Shown here piece after piece: positions 51,155 through 59,743 of a stretch of 64,000 nt of DNA. This DNA is from Arsenophonus sp052174535 (GTDB taxonomy: Bacteria > Pseudomonadota > Gammaproteobacteria > Enterobacterales > Enterobacteriaceae): assembly GCA_052174535.1 (NCBI GenBank), contig JBQMRQ010000019.1, positions 45,964 through 109,963 of the forward strand. Reading direction: 5' to 3'. The notes under the pieces are model-generated. The model had not been told where the DNA came from. It saw only the letters and a program-made list of their open reading frames with translations, and did not search any database. Every line of letters begins with the position of its first letter. Within the stretch, counting starts at the first letter, position 1. A program made the position numbers and the translations under genes.

Positions 51155-52380
51155 GAGTTATTAGCAAATTTGATGTCTGACTTGTAAGGCTACGTTTCAT
51201 TCTAATGCTTCGTGAATCTATTTCATCCTTAAATCAGATGTTGTTTACCACCAGGATCAGTAAGATCAAAACGATTAGCCAGCCCTATCTTCTTCATTGC
51301 TGTATAGATACTTATTCTGATAATTTTACCAAAAAAAATATTAAAAAGCTTTATTAGCAACATCGTGCCTCTCTCTTGCTACCTAAATCTCTCGCGTAGC
51401 TCAACTCTTAACTTTCGATTCTATGCTTTTGTATAGTGAAGTCAGAATATGAGGTGTTTTATGTACCCAACAGAATTGGTGCTGCGTATTTGGAAATATC
51501 TTTGGCATTATTTTAAAAAACTAATCACCGGCATCCTGCAGGAATTTTTCTGGAAGGATATGGTTAAATCCGTGTTTCCAGACCACTTAGAAGTTTGGTC
51601 CAGTTTATTTCTAACTCTCAATAAGCATCTTCAATTGCAACGAGCTGCTTACATTCATGTGCAGTGATACGTCAAATAATAAGCAATAGCTAAAGACAAT
51701 CTCTTGACTAATAAAATGGTATATGTCATAATTTGTTCAGAAATAAATGTAATGCGTATCGTTTAATCAGGCAGCATATCATTTCATTGCTTATGATCTT
51801 CAAGCTGTTGCTATTTTATTCTCTTAATAAGTACTAGTATGGAGAGATCATATACTTTTTCATCGAGAAACAGCTCAAGGCTTCATGAAAATTAGTGATC
51901 AATATGACTCTGCAGCTACTGGCAGTAGCTCTTCGCCGATTTGCACCTTTTAAATAAGGTAATATCAAGGAGTTTCAAAAGACTATTCCATCCGTTGTCA
52001 TATCCCTTGACTTTAAATATTTTACTTTAGGTATTTTAATTTCAATATTCCTAATATCAGTTTGTATAATTCTCTGTTCTAAATAACAGTTGCGGTTGAG
52101 AGGGATGGTTGTCGTCAAGAAAAAAGCGTTGAGAGTATGTTGAATCAAGGAGATATAAAATGGCTTTGAGCTTCGCCTTAATAACAGTGCTATAACCTCC
52201 CAGCAGCCTTACAGATGCCTTCATGTAAGGTGGTAAGAGGTAATATCTTATTTATGGATGCTTATAAAAGTAGAATTTCTATTCTATATCATTTTTATAT
52301 TCTTTAAATTATCTACAAAATTAATTAAGCAGAATATGCTAGAATCTTAAAACTCCATACATCAGAAATGAGCATAACTC
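51155..52380 (-). mobile_element. IS256-family relic
   Basis: A minus-orientation copy of about 1.23 kb with a right end at 51155 (GAGTTATTAGCAAATTTG) and left end AGCATAACTC at 52380. It is about 150 bp shorter than the fullest copies, so internal deletions have occurred. The 72-codon plus-strand frame at 51449-51667 is antisense to the dead transposase and is not a gene. Confidence 0.8.
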
Positions 52381-53079
52381 AATTCTACTGGTAACACATT
52401 AGAAGAAATTTGCGCAGTATATGTACCATATTAAGATTAGCAGAAATATTTTTCATTGAAATATTAAAGTTATAAATGAACTAATTTTAATTATATTCTG
52501 ACGTAACTTATTTAACTTTCCTTAAAGGAATTTTTATTGTAAAACCCGATGGGCTATCCTAGATAAAGGAGACTAAAGTTCAAATATTACTGACCAGTAA
52601 GCTGAGCTTAACCTACTGTCTTTAGTAAACTCGCCATGACCTGTGATATAAAATGATAGGTACCACATTAAACCGTTATCAAAATAGAAATAAAAATTTA
52701 ATACTATGTTTGCAAAAGTTATTACTCTGCTTCCAGAGTAATTTGTATCCACGTCTGTATTTTAATTGTTGTAGATTGAACAATACTCTCCAAGAGAGAT
52801 AATTCGGTAAATAAAAACTCTACACTATAAAATCTACTCAGTTATCTTTTAATCAATTGATATAACTGTTCACAGTTATAATGTAGAATTTATTTTATTA
52901 ATAACTCTTTGATTACTAATATTATTAATCAATAGTTAATAATTTCATAGTCGTTGGCAAAATTTTTGTACTATTTAACTCCATTCGAACTAAGCATGAA
53001 CTCTTGTCGATGATTGTTTAAAGAAAACGGATAACACACTCTGCATTAAACTTTTCAAGAATCTTATGCTAATATAACT
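52381..53079. other. Gene-free decayed DNA
   Basis: I see no frame or relic that can be named. The bases are AT-rich and have stops in all frames. Confidence 0.4.
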
Positions 53080-53640
53080 TTTATCGATCTAAGGTGATTA
53101 AAATTACGATTTTTTCTTTTCTTTTATTTCCTTCTCTCTCACATTTCTAGATTTCCTATGTGGAATATAAGGCCTTTATTTAAAGGATTCAGAAAAAATG
53201 TTTCATCAACTTCAACAATACTATTTAGTACATTTAAGTTGACTGTTCTTGCTGAAGCAAGAAAGTACGGACGCCATCTAAATGCTGTTTTAAAATCAAT
53301 GCCTTTTATTTTGCTGACTTCTATAAAGTAAAACTATTTAATATACATTGCAGATAACTAAACCATTTATCTTTTTGATGTAGTTTCACCAAAGGACTTC
53401 CAATCAGATTGTTAAATATTTTCTGCAATCTGAAATTTTGCAACGATATTGCTTGTAACCCTAATGAACTGGTTTCCAGCAGAAACCATATTTAGTATGG
53501 TAACATGAGGAGAATAAATCAAAATTAGTTTTTCAACACATGAATCCATATCATCAGATTGTCGCTAAATCAACTAATGAGATACAACTTCTTCCTTAGT
53601 TAGAAGAAAGGAAGGATAGAATCTATCTTAGACGGTAGCA
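53080..53640 (-). mobile_element. IS1595-family relic, fragment
   Basis: In reverse complement this segment follows the IS1595-like relics at 45660-46463 and 6925-7935: the AGAACAGTCAACTTAAATG-like stretch, the zinc-ribbon region, and the part around 53390-53490 shared with 22333-22430. No open frame remains. Confidence 0.55.
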
Positions 53641-53746
53641 TGAATTGCTTTTCATTACAACTGCAATAGCAAAATTCCTTCCTAATAGGATTAGGAATTT
53701 ATACTAACAAACTTTGCAAATATAGTCTAATAATTATAGCTATATT

Positions 53747-53790
53747 CCCATCGTTTAGCGATGGGCGCGGGGACCCCTGTCTCCACGCCC
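53747..53790. repeat. Overlapping GC-rich double hairpin
   Basis: CCCATCG-TTTAG-CGATGGG (53747-53765) is a perfect 7-bp hairpin. Overlapping it, 53764-53789 folds into an 11-bp stem with one mismatch and one G-T pair around the loop CCCCT region. The block is far more GC-rich than its surroundings. Such subterminal hairpins are typical of IS200/IS605 ends, but no tnpA or tnpB relic was found next to it. Confidence 0.45.
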
Positions 53791-53869
53791 TCTTAAGAGA
53801 ACCGTAGTCGTTTTCTTGCGAAAAATATTTTCCTTTTCTACAATCTACTCAGCAGAGTTTGTACTCCCC

Positions 53870-54560
53870 GTATACTAATCTTAAAACTCGCTCTATCTCG
53901 ATCTGACCTAGATCGCTGTTTATGTAGATATAAACGGTAATTTGCGTAAATGAGGTAGGAAAACCCTGAAGCTAAAATATCAATAGTTTAAAACTATGAG
54001 CTTGATTATCTTACGTAGATTGAATATTTTCTGCAAATGCAAAACGAAATTTCATGATATTATTTTGTAGGTATAATATCACGGCATTCGATAAGTTTTT
54101 ATCTATCTACTCAAAGCCAAGACCGTGGTTAATACTCAACTCTTTTTACGTAATCTTAATCGAAAATGTTTCATGATTATTTATTGGATACTTACAAAAA
54201 ATAGCAAAGAACTTACAGACCATTTTTACTCTCTAAAAACATTCAGCTACCGGAAAACGGAATTCTACTGTTTGTTGTATATAGATTAGTATAAAGACAG
54301 CCTAGTCGCCTGAGATATCATTAAATGAAGAGTATAATCGAAAGACTTAATGGCCGCATAAAAGATCGAGCTGCAAAACCATCATCTTAATTATAGTTAA
54401 GAGCTTGAGATCATCTTACATCAATATGTTTACTGTACAATCAAGAATTACCCCCAATCAGCATTGAGTAGTAAAACTTTATTACTATTTATAAAAGATT
54501 GATTCAAAGCTAAACTTAATTTTTTAAAAAAATACTATCTATCTTCCTAAAAGTAACAAT
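53870..54560 (+). mobile_element. Integrase-type (IS481/IS3-like) transposase relic
   Basis: On the plus strand near 54326-54355 the reading KSIIERLNGRIKD matches the C-terminal catalytic region of DDE integrase-type transposases (the ERLNGRIKD stretch with the third acidic residue). It is followed by pieces YNQELP near 54440 and KTLLLF and KLNFLKKYY near 54475-54540, the usual ending of IS481-type proteins. The upstream part is too decayed to read. The left limit is approximate. Confidence 0.6.
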
Positions 54561-54771
54561 TAAGCACCATTAAACTTTAACAATTTATTTAATCTTTTTA
54601 TTAATAACCGAATGTTCTATTGAACAAACTCATTTAGATTCAATAAGCTGATTATTCTGTTAGATAAGATTATTGTGGCATATAGAGATAAACTACAGCG
54701 CATAATAAGATATCACTTAGTGAATCATTTCTAAAAAACATAAATAGTCTTACTGTTGGCATCTAACGATA

Positions 54772-55044
54772 TTATTGATTGATACCGATATCAATATCGG
54801 TGAGTGGTAGACAACTACAGGCTAGTATTTCATCTTTATCAAAAGATGCAATTCGTTTATGATGATATCTCACTTTTCCTTTTCTAAGATAAACTCGACA
54901 GGCACCACAAAAACCTTTTCAGTATTGAAATTCAATTTGAATTTTATTCTGTTCAAAAGCATCAAGTAGACTAATATGTTGTTCGGAATAAAAAGGGATT
55001 TGTATATCCTGCGCGTGGCGCAGGGTAATTTTATAACTTCCCAT
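54772..55044 (-). pseudogene. yfaE: yfaE relic, 2Fe-2S ferredoxin of ribonucleotide reductase
   Basis: In E. coli YfaE is a small 2Fe-2S ferredoxin that helps form and maintain the diferric-tyrosyl cofactor of NrdB. Here ATG 55044 lies 5 bases after the nrdB stop. The reading MGSYKITLRHAQDIQIPF is followed by a one-base frameshift in a T-run, then SEQHISLLDAFEQNKIQIEFQY, a TGA stop, KGFCGACRVYL and finally ILACSCLPLTDIDIGIN. Compared with the E. coli motif QCREGYCGSCR, the first cluster cysteine has become tyrosine and the next arginine has become a stop. The later cysteines remain. With three lesions it cannot make a normal ferredoxin. Confidence 0.9.
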
Positions 55045-55049
55045 AAAGG

Positions 55050-56186
55050 TTATAACTCAAAATTACGCAGCTCATCTGTATTGACCTGAGCATCAATTTG
55101 CCCTACCAGGTAAGAACTAACTTCCACTTCTTGTGGTGCCACCTGGACGTTATCAGAAACTAACCAGGAATTAATCCATGGAATAGGGTTTGAGCGTATT
55201 TCACAGGGTGATTTTAATCCAACAGCTTGCATACGCATATTGGTAATATATTCAATATATTGACATAAAATATCTTTATTCAAACCAATCATTGAACCAT
55301 TTGAGAAGAGATACTCGGCCCACTCCTTTTCCTGCTCAGCTGCTTGAACAAACAATTTATAACATGCTTCTTCAGACTCTTTAGCAATGATAGCCATTTC
55401 AGGATCATCTTGACCAGATTGCATCAGGTTTAACATATGTTGGATAGCAGTGAGATGCAGAGCTTCATCACGGGCAATCAATTTAATAATTTTAGCATTT
55501 CCTTCCATCAATTCACGTTCAGCAAAAGCAAATGAGCAAGCAAAGCTGACATAAAAACGAATAGCTTCTAATGCATTAACACTCATCAGACATAGATAGA
55601 GCTGCTTTTTTAAACAGCGTAAAGAAATAATTATATTTTTACCATTAATTATGTGATTACCTTCACCTAACATATGGTAATAGTTTGTCATTTTAATTAA
55701 CTTATCATAATAAGTGGAAATATCTTTTGCTCGTTTTAAAATTTCTCCATTAGTTAAAATATCGTTAAAAATAATTGATGGGTCATTAACAATGTTACGA
55801 ATAATATGCGTGTAAGAGCGAGAATGAATAGTTTCTGAAAACGACCAAGTTTCTATCCAAGTTTCAAGCTCAGGAATTGAAATAAGTGGTAGTAGTGCTA
55901 CGTTAGGGCTACGTCCTTGAATCGAATCTAATAATGTTTGATATTTTAAATTACTAATAAAGATATGTTTTTCATATTCAGGTAGTGATTGATAATCAAT
56001 ACGATCACGAGAAATATCAATTTCTTCCGGGCGCCAGAAAAAAGATAGTTGTTTTTCAATCAGTTGCTCAAAAATAGGATATTTTTGTTGATCATAACGG
56101 GCAATATTAACAGGTTGCCCAAAGAACATCGGTTCTTGTAGTTGATTGTTTTTGATTTGTGAAAATGTTGTATATTGATATTCCAT
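55050..56186 (-). CDS. nrdB: Ribonucleoside-diphosphate reductase 1 subunit beta
   Basis: NrdB carries the diiron centre and tyrosyl radical of class Ia ribonucleotide reductase. It has 378 residues (376 in E. coli). The iron ligands and radical tyrosine are visible in order: RIDYQSLPEYEKHIF, SFSETIHSRSYTHI (Glu, His and the radical Tyr, about residues 116-123), MEGNAKI, and RDEALHLTAIQHM. The C-terminal tail NTDELRNFEL-like, which docks on NrdA, is kept. It follows nrdA by 11 bp and precedes the yfaE relic by 5 bp, the E. coli order. Confidence 0.98.
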   Translation of the reverse strand: MEYQYTTFSQIKNNQLQEPMFFGQPVNIARYDQQKYPIFEQLIEKQLSFFWRPEEIDISRDRIDYQSLPEYEKHIFISNLKYQTLLDSIQGRSPNVALLPLISIPELETWIETWSFSETIHSRSYTHIIRNIVNDPSIIFNDILTNGEILKRAKDISTYYDKLIKMTNYYHMLGEGNHIINGKNIIISLRCLKKQLYLCLMSVNALEAIRFYVSFACSFAFAERELMEGNAKIIKLIARDEALHLTAIQHMLNLMQSGQDDPEMAIIAKESEEACYKLFVQAAEQEKEWAEYLFSNGSMIGLNKDILCQYIEYITNMRMQAVGLKSPCEIRSNPIPWINSWLVSDNVQVAPQEVEVSSYLVGQIDAQVNTDELRNFEL

Positions 56187-56197
56187 ATGTCCTCATA

Positions 56198-58489
56198 TTA
56201 AATCTTACAAGCTCCGCCATTACAATCGCTATCAGCTGATTTAATTACCTCTTCTAAATCTACTTGGGTATCTTCTGCACCATCACGGGTATTATGGTAA
56301 TAAAGTGTTTTTACTCCATACTTATAAGCGAGTAACAAATCTTTCAGTAATTGATTCATTGGAACTTTATTATTTGGAAAACGAGTTGGATCATAATTAG
56401 TGTTAGCAGAAATCGATTGATCTATAAACTTTTGCATAATACCAACTAATTGCAAATAACCGTCGTTATTGGGCATTTCCCATAATAATTCATAATTATT
56501 TTTTAAGCGTTCGTATTCAGGTACAACTTGTCGCAAGATACCATCTTTTGATGCTTTAATGCTGATATAACCTCGAGGTGGTTCAATACCATTTGTGGCA
56601 TTAGATATTTGTGATGAAGTTTCTGATGGCATCAAGGCAGAAAGCGTTGAATTACGCAAACCATATTTTTTGATATCTTTACGTAAAGTTTGCCAATCAT
56701 AATGTAATGGTTCAGAAGTTAATGCATCTAATGATTTTTTATAACTATCAATAGGTAAAATACCTTTTGAGTAAGTAGTTTCGTGAAACCATGGGCAAGC
56801 ACCTTGTTTTTTTGCTAATTCATTAGATGCTTTTAATAAATAATACTGGATAGCTTCAAAGGTTTTATGGGTTAAATTATTAGCACTACCATCAGAGTAG
56901 TGAACGCCATGTTTAGCTAAATAATAAGCATAATTAATGACTCCAACACCTAAAGTACGACGACCCATAGAGCCTTTTTGCGCAGCAAAAATTGGATAAT
57001 TTTGATAATCAAGCAGTGAATCTAACGCATGGACGACTAATATCGCTAACTCCTCCAATTCATCTAATGATGTAATGGCACCTAAATTAAAGGCGGAAAG
57101 AGTACAAAGTGCAATTTCACCATTTTCGTCGTTAATATTATTTAAAGGTCGTGTTGGCAAGGCGATTTCCAAACAGAGGTTTGATTGACGAATTGGCGCA
57201 ACTTTAGCATCAAATGGGCTATGGGTATTACAGTGATCAATATTTTGAATATAGATACGCCCGGTTGATGCTCGCTCTTGCATCATAAGTGAAAATAGAT
57301 CAAGCGCTTTAACGCGCTTCTGGCGTATGTTTTCGTCTTGTTCATATTTTAAATATAAACATTCAAATTCGCTTTGATTAGCGAAAAATGCTTCATATAA
57401 ACCTGGAGCATCAGAAGGACTAAAGAGGGTAATTTCCTTACCTTTGATAAGGCGTTCATACATGAGTTTATTAATTTGCACACAATAGTCTAGATGACGG
57501 ACACGATTACCTTCAATACCGCGATTATTTTTCAATACTAGTAAGCTTTCAACCTCTAAATGCCAGAGAGGATAAAATAACGTGGAACCACCACCTCGTA
57601 CTCCACCTTGAGAACAAGATTTTACTGCAGTTTGAAAATGTTTATAGAAAGGAATGCAGCCTGTATGAAACGCTTCACCTCCACGAATCGGACTACCTAA
57701 TGCGCGAATATGACCAGCATTAACACCAATACCTGCACGTTGAGAAACATATTTCACAATTGCGCTAGAGGTGGCATTAATTGAATCAAGACTATCATCA
57801 CATTCAATTAATACGCAAGAACTAAATTGGCGAGTTGGAGTGCGTACACCCGCCATAATTGGTGTAGGTAATGAAATTTTAAAAGTTGATATTGCATCAT
57901 AAAAGCGACGAATATAATTTAATCTCGTTTCTTTTGGATAGCATGAAAAAAGGCAAGCAGCAACAAGAATATATAGAAATTGGGCACTTTCATAAATTTC
58001 CCCGCTTACCCGGTTTTGCACCAAGTATTTACCTTCTAATTGTTTAACTGCTCCGTAGGAAAAATTCATGTCACGCCAGTGATTTAGAAAACTATCCATC
58101 TGGTTAAATTCTTTTGCAGTATAATCTGTCAATAGATGTTTATCGTATTTAGCTATTTTAACCATACGCAAAACATGCTGATATAATCCCGGTGGTTCAA
58201 ATTGGCCATAGGCTTTTTTGCGCAGATGAAAAATAGCTAATCGAGCTGCAAGATATTGGTAATCAGGTGTTTCAGCTGAAATAAGATCTGCTGCCGCTTT
58301 AATCATGGTTTCGTGGATATCAGAAGTTTTAATGCCATCATAAAACTGGATCTGAGAGCGTAACTCTACCTGTGAAACAGATACATCTTTTAGGTTTTCA
58401 GCTGCCCAGGTAATGACTTTATGGATTTTATCAAGATCAATGCGTTCTTTATGTCCAGCTCGTTTAGTGACTAATAGACTTTGGTTCAT
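56198..58489 (-). CDS. nrdA: Ribonucleoside-diphosphate reductase 1 subunit alpha
   Basis: NrdA is the catalytic and allosteric subunit that reduces ribonucleoside diphosphates to deoxyribonucleotides. It has 763 residues (761 in E. coli). The N-terminal ATP cone covers about residues 1-95. Catalytic cysteines are in SSCVLIECDDS near 227, NLCLEI near 440 (thiyl radical) and EIALCTLSAFNLGA near 463. The radical-transfer pair of tyrosines is in the LYYHNTRDGAED region near 730. The swinging C-terminal pair is CNGGAC, ending CKI. The start ATG is the family start. Confidence 0.98.
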   Translation of the reverse strand: MNQSLLVTKRAGHKERIDLDKIHKVITWAAENLKDVSVSQVELRSQIQFYDGIKTSDIHETMIKAAADLISAETPDYQYLAARLAIFHLRKKAYGQFEPPGLYQHVLRMVKIAKYDKHLLTDYTAKEFNQMDSFLNHWRDMNFSYGAVKQLEGKYLVQNRVSGEIYESAQFLYILVAACLFSCYPKETRLNYIRRFYDAISTFKISLPTPIMAGVRTPTRQFSSCVLIECDDSLDSINATSSAIVKYVSQRAGIGVNAGHIRALGSPIRGGEAFHTGCIPFYKHFQTAVKSCSQGGVRGGGSTLFYPLWHLEVESLLVLKNNRGIEGNRVRHLDYCVQINKLMYERLIKGKEITLFSPSDAPGLYEAFFANQSEFECLYLKYEQDENIRQKRVKALDLFSLMMQERASTGRIYIQNIDHCNTHSPFDAKVAPIRQSNLCLEIALPTRPLNNINDENGEIALCTLSAFNLGAITSLDELEELAILVVHALDSLLDYQNYPIFAAQKGSMGRRTLGVGVINYAYYLAKHGVHYSDGSANNLTHKTFEAIQYYLLKASNELAKKQGACPWFHETTYSKGILPIDSYKKSLDALTSEPLHYDWQTLRKDIKKYGLRNSTLSALMPSETSSQISNATNGIEPPRGYISIKASKDGILRQVVPEYERLKNNYELLWEMPNNDGYLQLVGIMQKFIDQSISANTNYDPTRFPNNKVPMNQLLKDLLLAYKYGVKTLYYHNTRDGAEDTQVDLEEVIKSADSDCNGGACKI

Positions 58490-58624
58490 TGGTAGTTATA
58501 CCTAAAGTTAACTAGCTAAATATTTAGCAATCATTACACTCAACAATCGTTAATAACAAAACTACAAAACGCTATGCTTAATACCATTTTATATTTATAG
58601 TTTGAACTAAACTATAGCGTGGTA

Positions 58625-58640
58625 ATACTACATATAGTGT
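58625..58640. promoter_or_regulatory. Candidate NrdR box upstream of nrdA
   Basis: The 16-base site ATACTACATATAGTGT matches the NrdR consensus ACACWATATATWGTGT at 14 of 16 positions. It lies about 136 bp upstream of the nrdA start. NrdR boxes usually come in pairs; the best second candidate, at 58605-58620, is much weaker (10 of 16). Inference from motif only. Confidence 0.45.
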
Positions 58641-58782
58641 ATAATTGCTATTATATTTATAATCTAATGATAAATTATAATTTTTGTCAAGTCTATAAAA
58701 ATATGATTTTTACAATAATCTAGTGCTGAATTTTGTTAATTGGCTGATAACTTTCCTAATATATAGGAGAATATATTATAAT

Positions 58783-58809
58783 TTATGTTTCTTCAATGAA
58801 GAAACATAA
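58783..58809 (-). terminator. ubiG: Hairpin downstream of ubiG
   Basis: A 12-bp perfect stem (58783-58794 with 58798-58809, loop AAT) lies 41 bases after the ubiG stop as read on the minus strand. The following bases are AT-rich without a clean T-tract, so it is a likely but weak terminator. Confidence 0.55.
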
Positions 58810-58850
58810 GTTTATTAAAACCTACTGATTGCTATTTTCTTTAACAAAAG

Positions 58851-59585
58851 TTAACAATTATTTGCATTTAACATATGCAACATATAATTAACATCAACAT
58901 TTGAGCCTAAGGAAAATTTATCAAAAATCGGATTATAATGTAATCCGATGATATGTTGCTCTTGTAAAGATGTTTTATCTATCCAGCTTAGTAGCTCAGA
59001 AGGCTTAATAAATTTTTTTACATCATGAGTACCTTTAGGAACTATTTTTAAAATATGCTCAGCAGCAATTATTGCTAATAACCAGGCTTTTTTATTACGA
59101 TTAATAGTAGAAAAAAATACCTCACCACCTGGTTTAACTAATCTTGCGCATGATTGAACAACAGATTCAGGATCGGGAACATGTTCAAGCATTTCCATGC
59201 AGGTAACGATATCATAAGTTTGAGGTTTTTTTTCTGCATAGCTCTCAGCAGTTATCTGTAAGTACTTGATTTTTATATTATTTTCTAATGCATGGAGCCT
59301 TGCAACTTGTAGTAGTTCTGCGGACATATCAATTCCTGTAACTAGTGCGCCTTCTTTAGTCATGCTTTCTGTTAAAATTCCGCCTCCGCAGCCAATATCA
59401 AGTACTTTTTTACCGAACACACCATTAGCATGTTGCAGGATATAGTTTAAACGTAATGGATTAATTCGATGAAGAAGTTGGAATTCACTTGTTTCATCCC
59501 ACCATCGATTCGAAACAGAGCTAAATTTGTTGATTTCAGTTAGGTCAAGATTTACTTGACCGCAAAAATTCTTATTATTCACCAA
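58851..59585 (-). CDS. ubiG: Ubiquinone biosynthesis O-methyltransferase
   Basis: UbiG performs both O-methylations of ubiquinone synthesis using S-adenosylmethionine. It has 244 residues (240 in E. coli). Conserved blocks are RWWDETSEF, HRINPLRLNYI, the cofactor loop VLDIGCGGGILTESM near 65, CMEMLEHVPDPESVV near 128, and PKGTHDVKKFIKPSELL near 185. AGGAG lies upstream. The first codon could be TTG 59585 (7 bases after AGGAG) or GTG 59582 (10 bases). It is divergent from gyrA, as in E. coli, and shares about 160 bp of upstream region with it. Confidence 0.96.
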   Translation of the reverse strand: MVNNKNFCGQVNLDLTEINKFSSVSNRWWDETSEFQLLHRINPLRLNYILQHANGVFGKKVLDIGCGGGILTESMTKEGALVTGIDMSAELLQVARLHALENNIKIKYLQITAESYAEKKPQTYDIVTCMEMLEHVPDPESVVQSCARLVKPGGEVFFSTINRNKKAWLLAIIAAEHILKIVPKGTHDVKKFIKPSELLSWIDKTSLQEQHIIGLHYNPIFDKFSLGSNVDVNYMLHMLNANNC

Positions 59586-59650
59586 AATATTACTCCTTAA
59601 GTTATTATTAATATAGACTCTAATGCTATTAGATCACTATACATGTTTTA

Positions 59651-59702
59651 TTGAATAAAATGCGTTTTCTGTTTTTATAATATGGCGATTTTATGGTATA
59701 AT
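59651..59702 (+). promoter_or_regulatory. Candidate gyrA promoters
   Basis: Two perfect TATAAT boxes occur at 59676-59681 and 59697-59702. The first has TTGAAT 19 bases upstream (59651-59656). The second has TTTATA 17 bases upstream (59674-59679). Either could drive gyrA; the AT-rich background lowers confidence. Confidence 0.45.
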
Positions 59703-59704
59703 TT

Positions 59705-59730
59705 CCCTCCTTTAATAAGGAGGGAGGAGG
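59705..59730 (+). promoter_or_regulatory. Hairpin and purine-rich ribosome site in the gyrA leader
   Basis: CCCTCCTT pairs perfectly with AAGGAGGG around a TAAT loop (59705-59724). It is followed by a free AGGAGG at 59725-59730, 13 bases before the gyrA start. The left arm is complementary to both purine runs, so it could mask the ribosome site if transcription starts upstream of 59705. Confidence 0.4.
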
Positions 59731-59743
59731 GATAAGCGACTGC

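Noticed and set aside
51449..51667. 72-codon plus-strand frame
   Set aside because: Antisense to an IS256 relic, with no family features.
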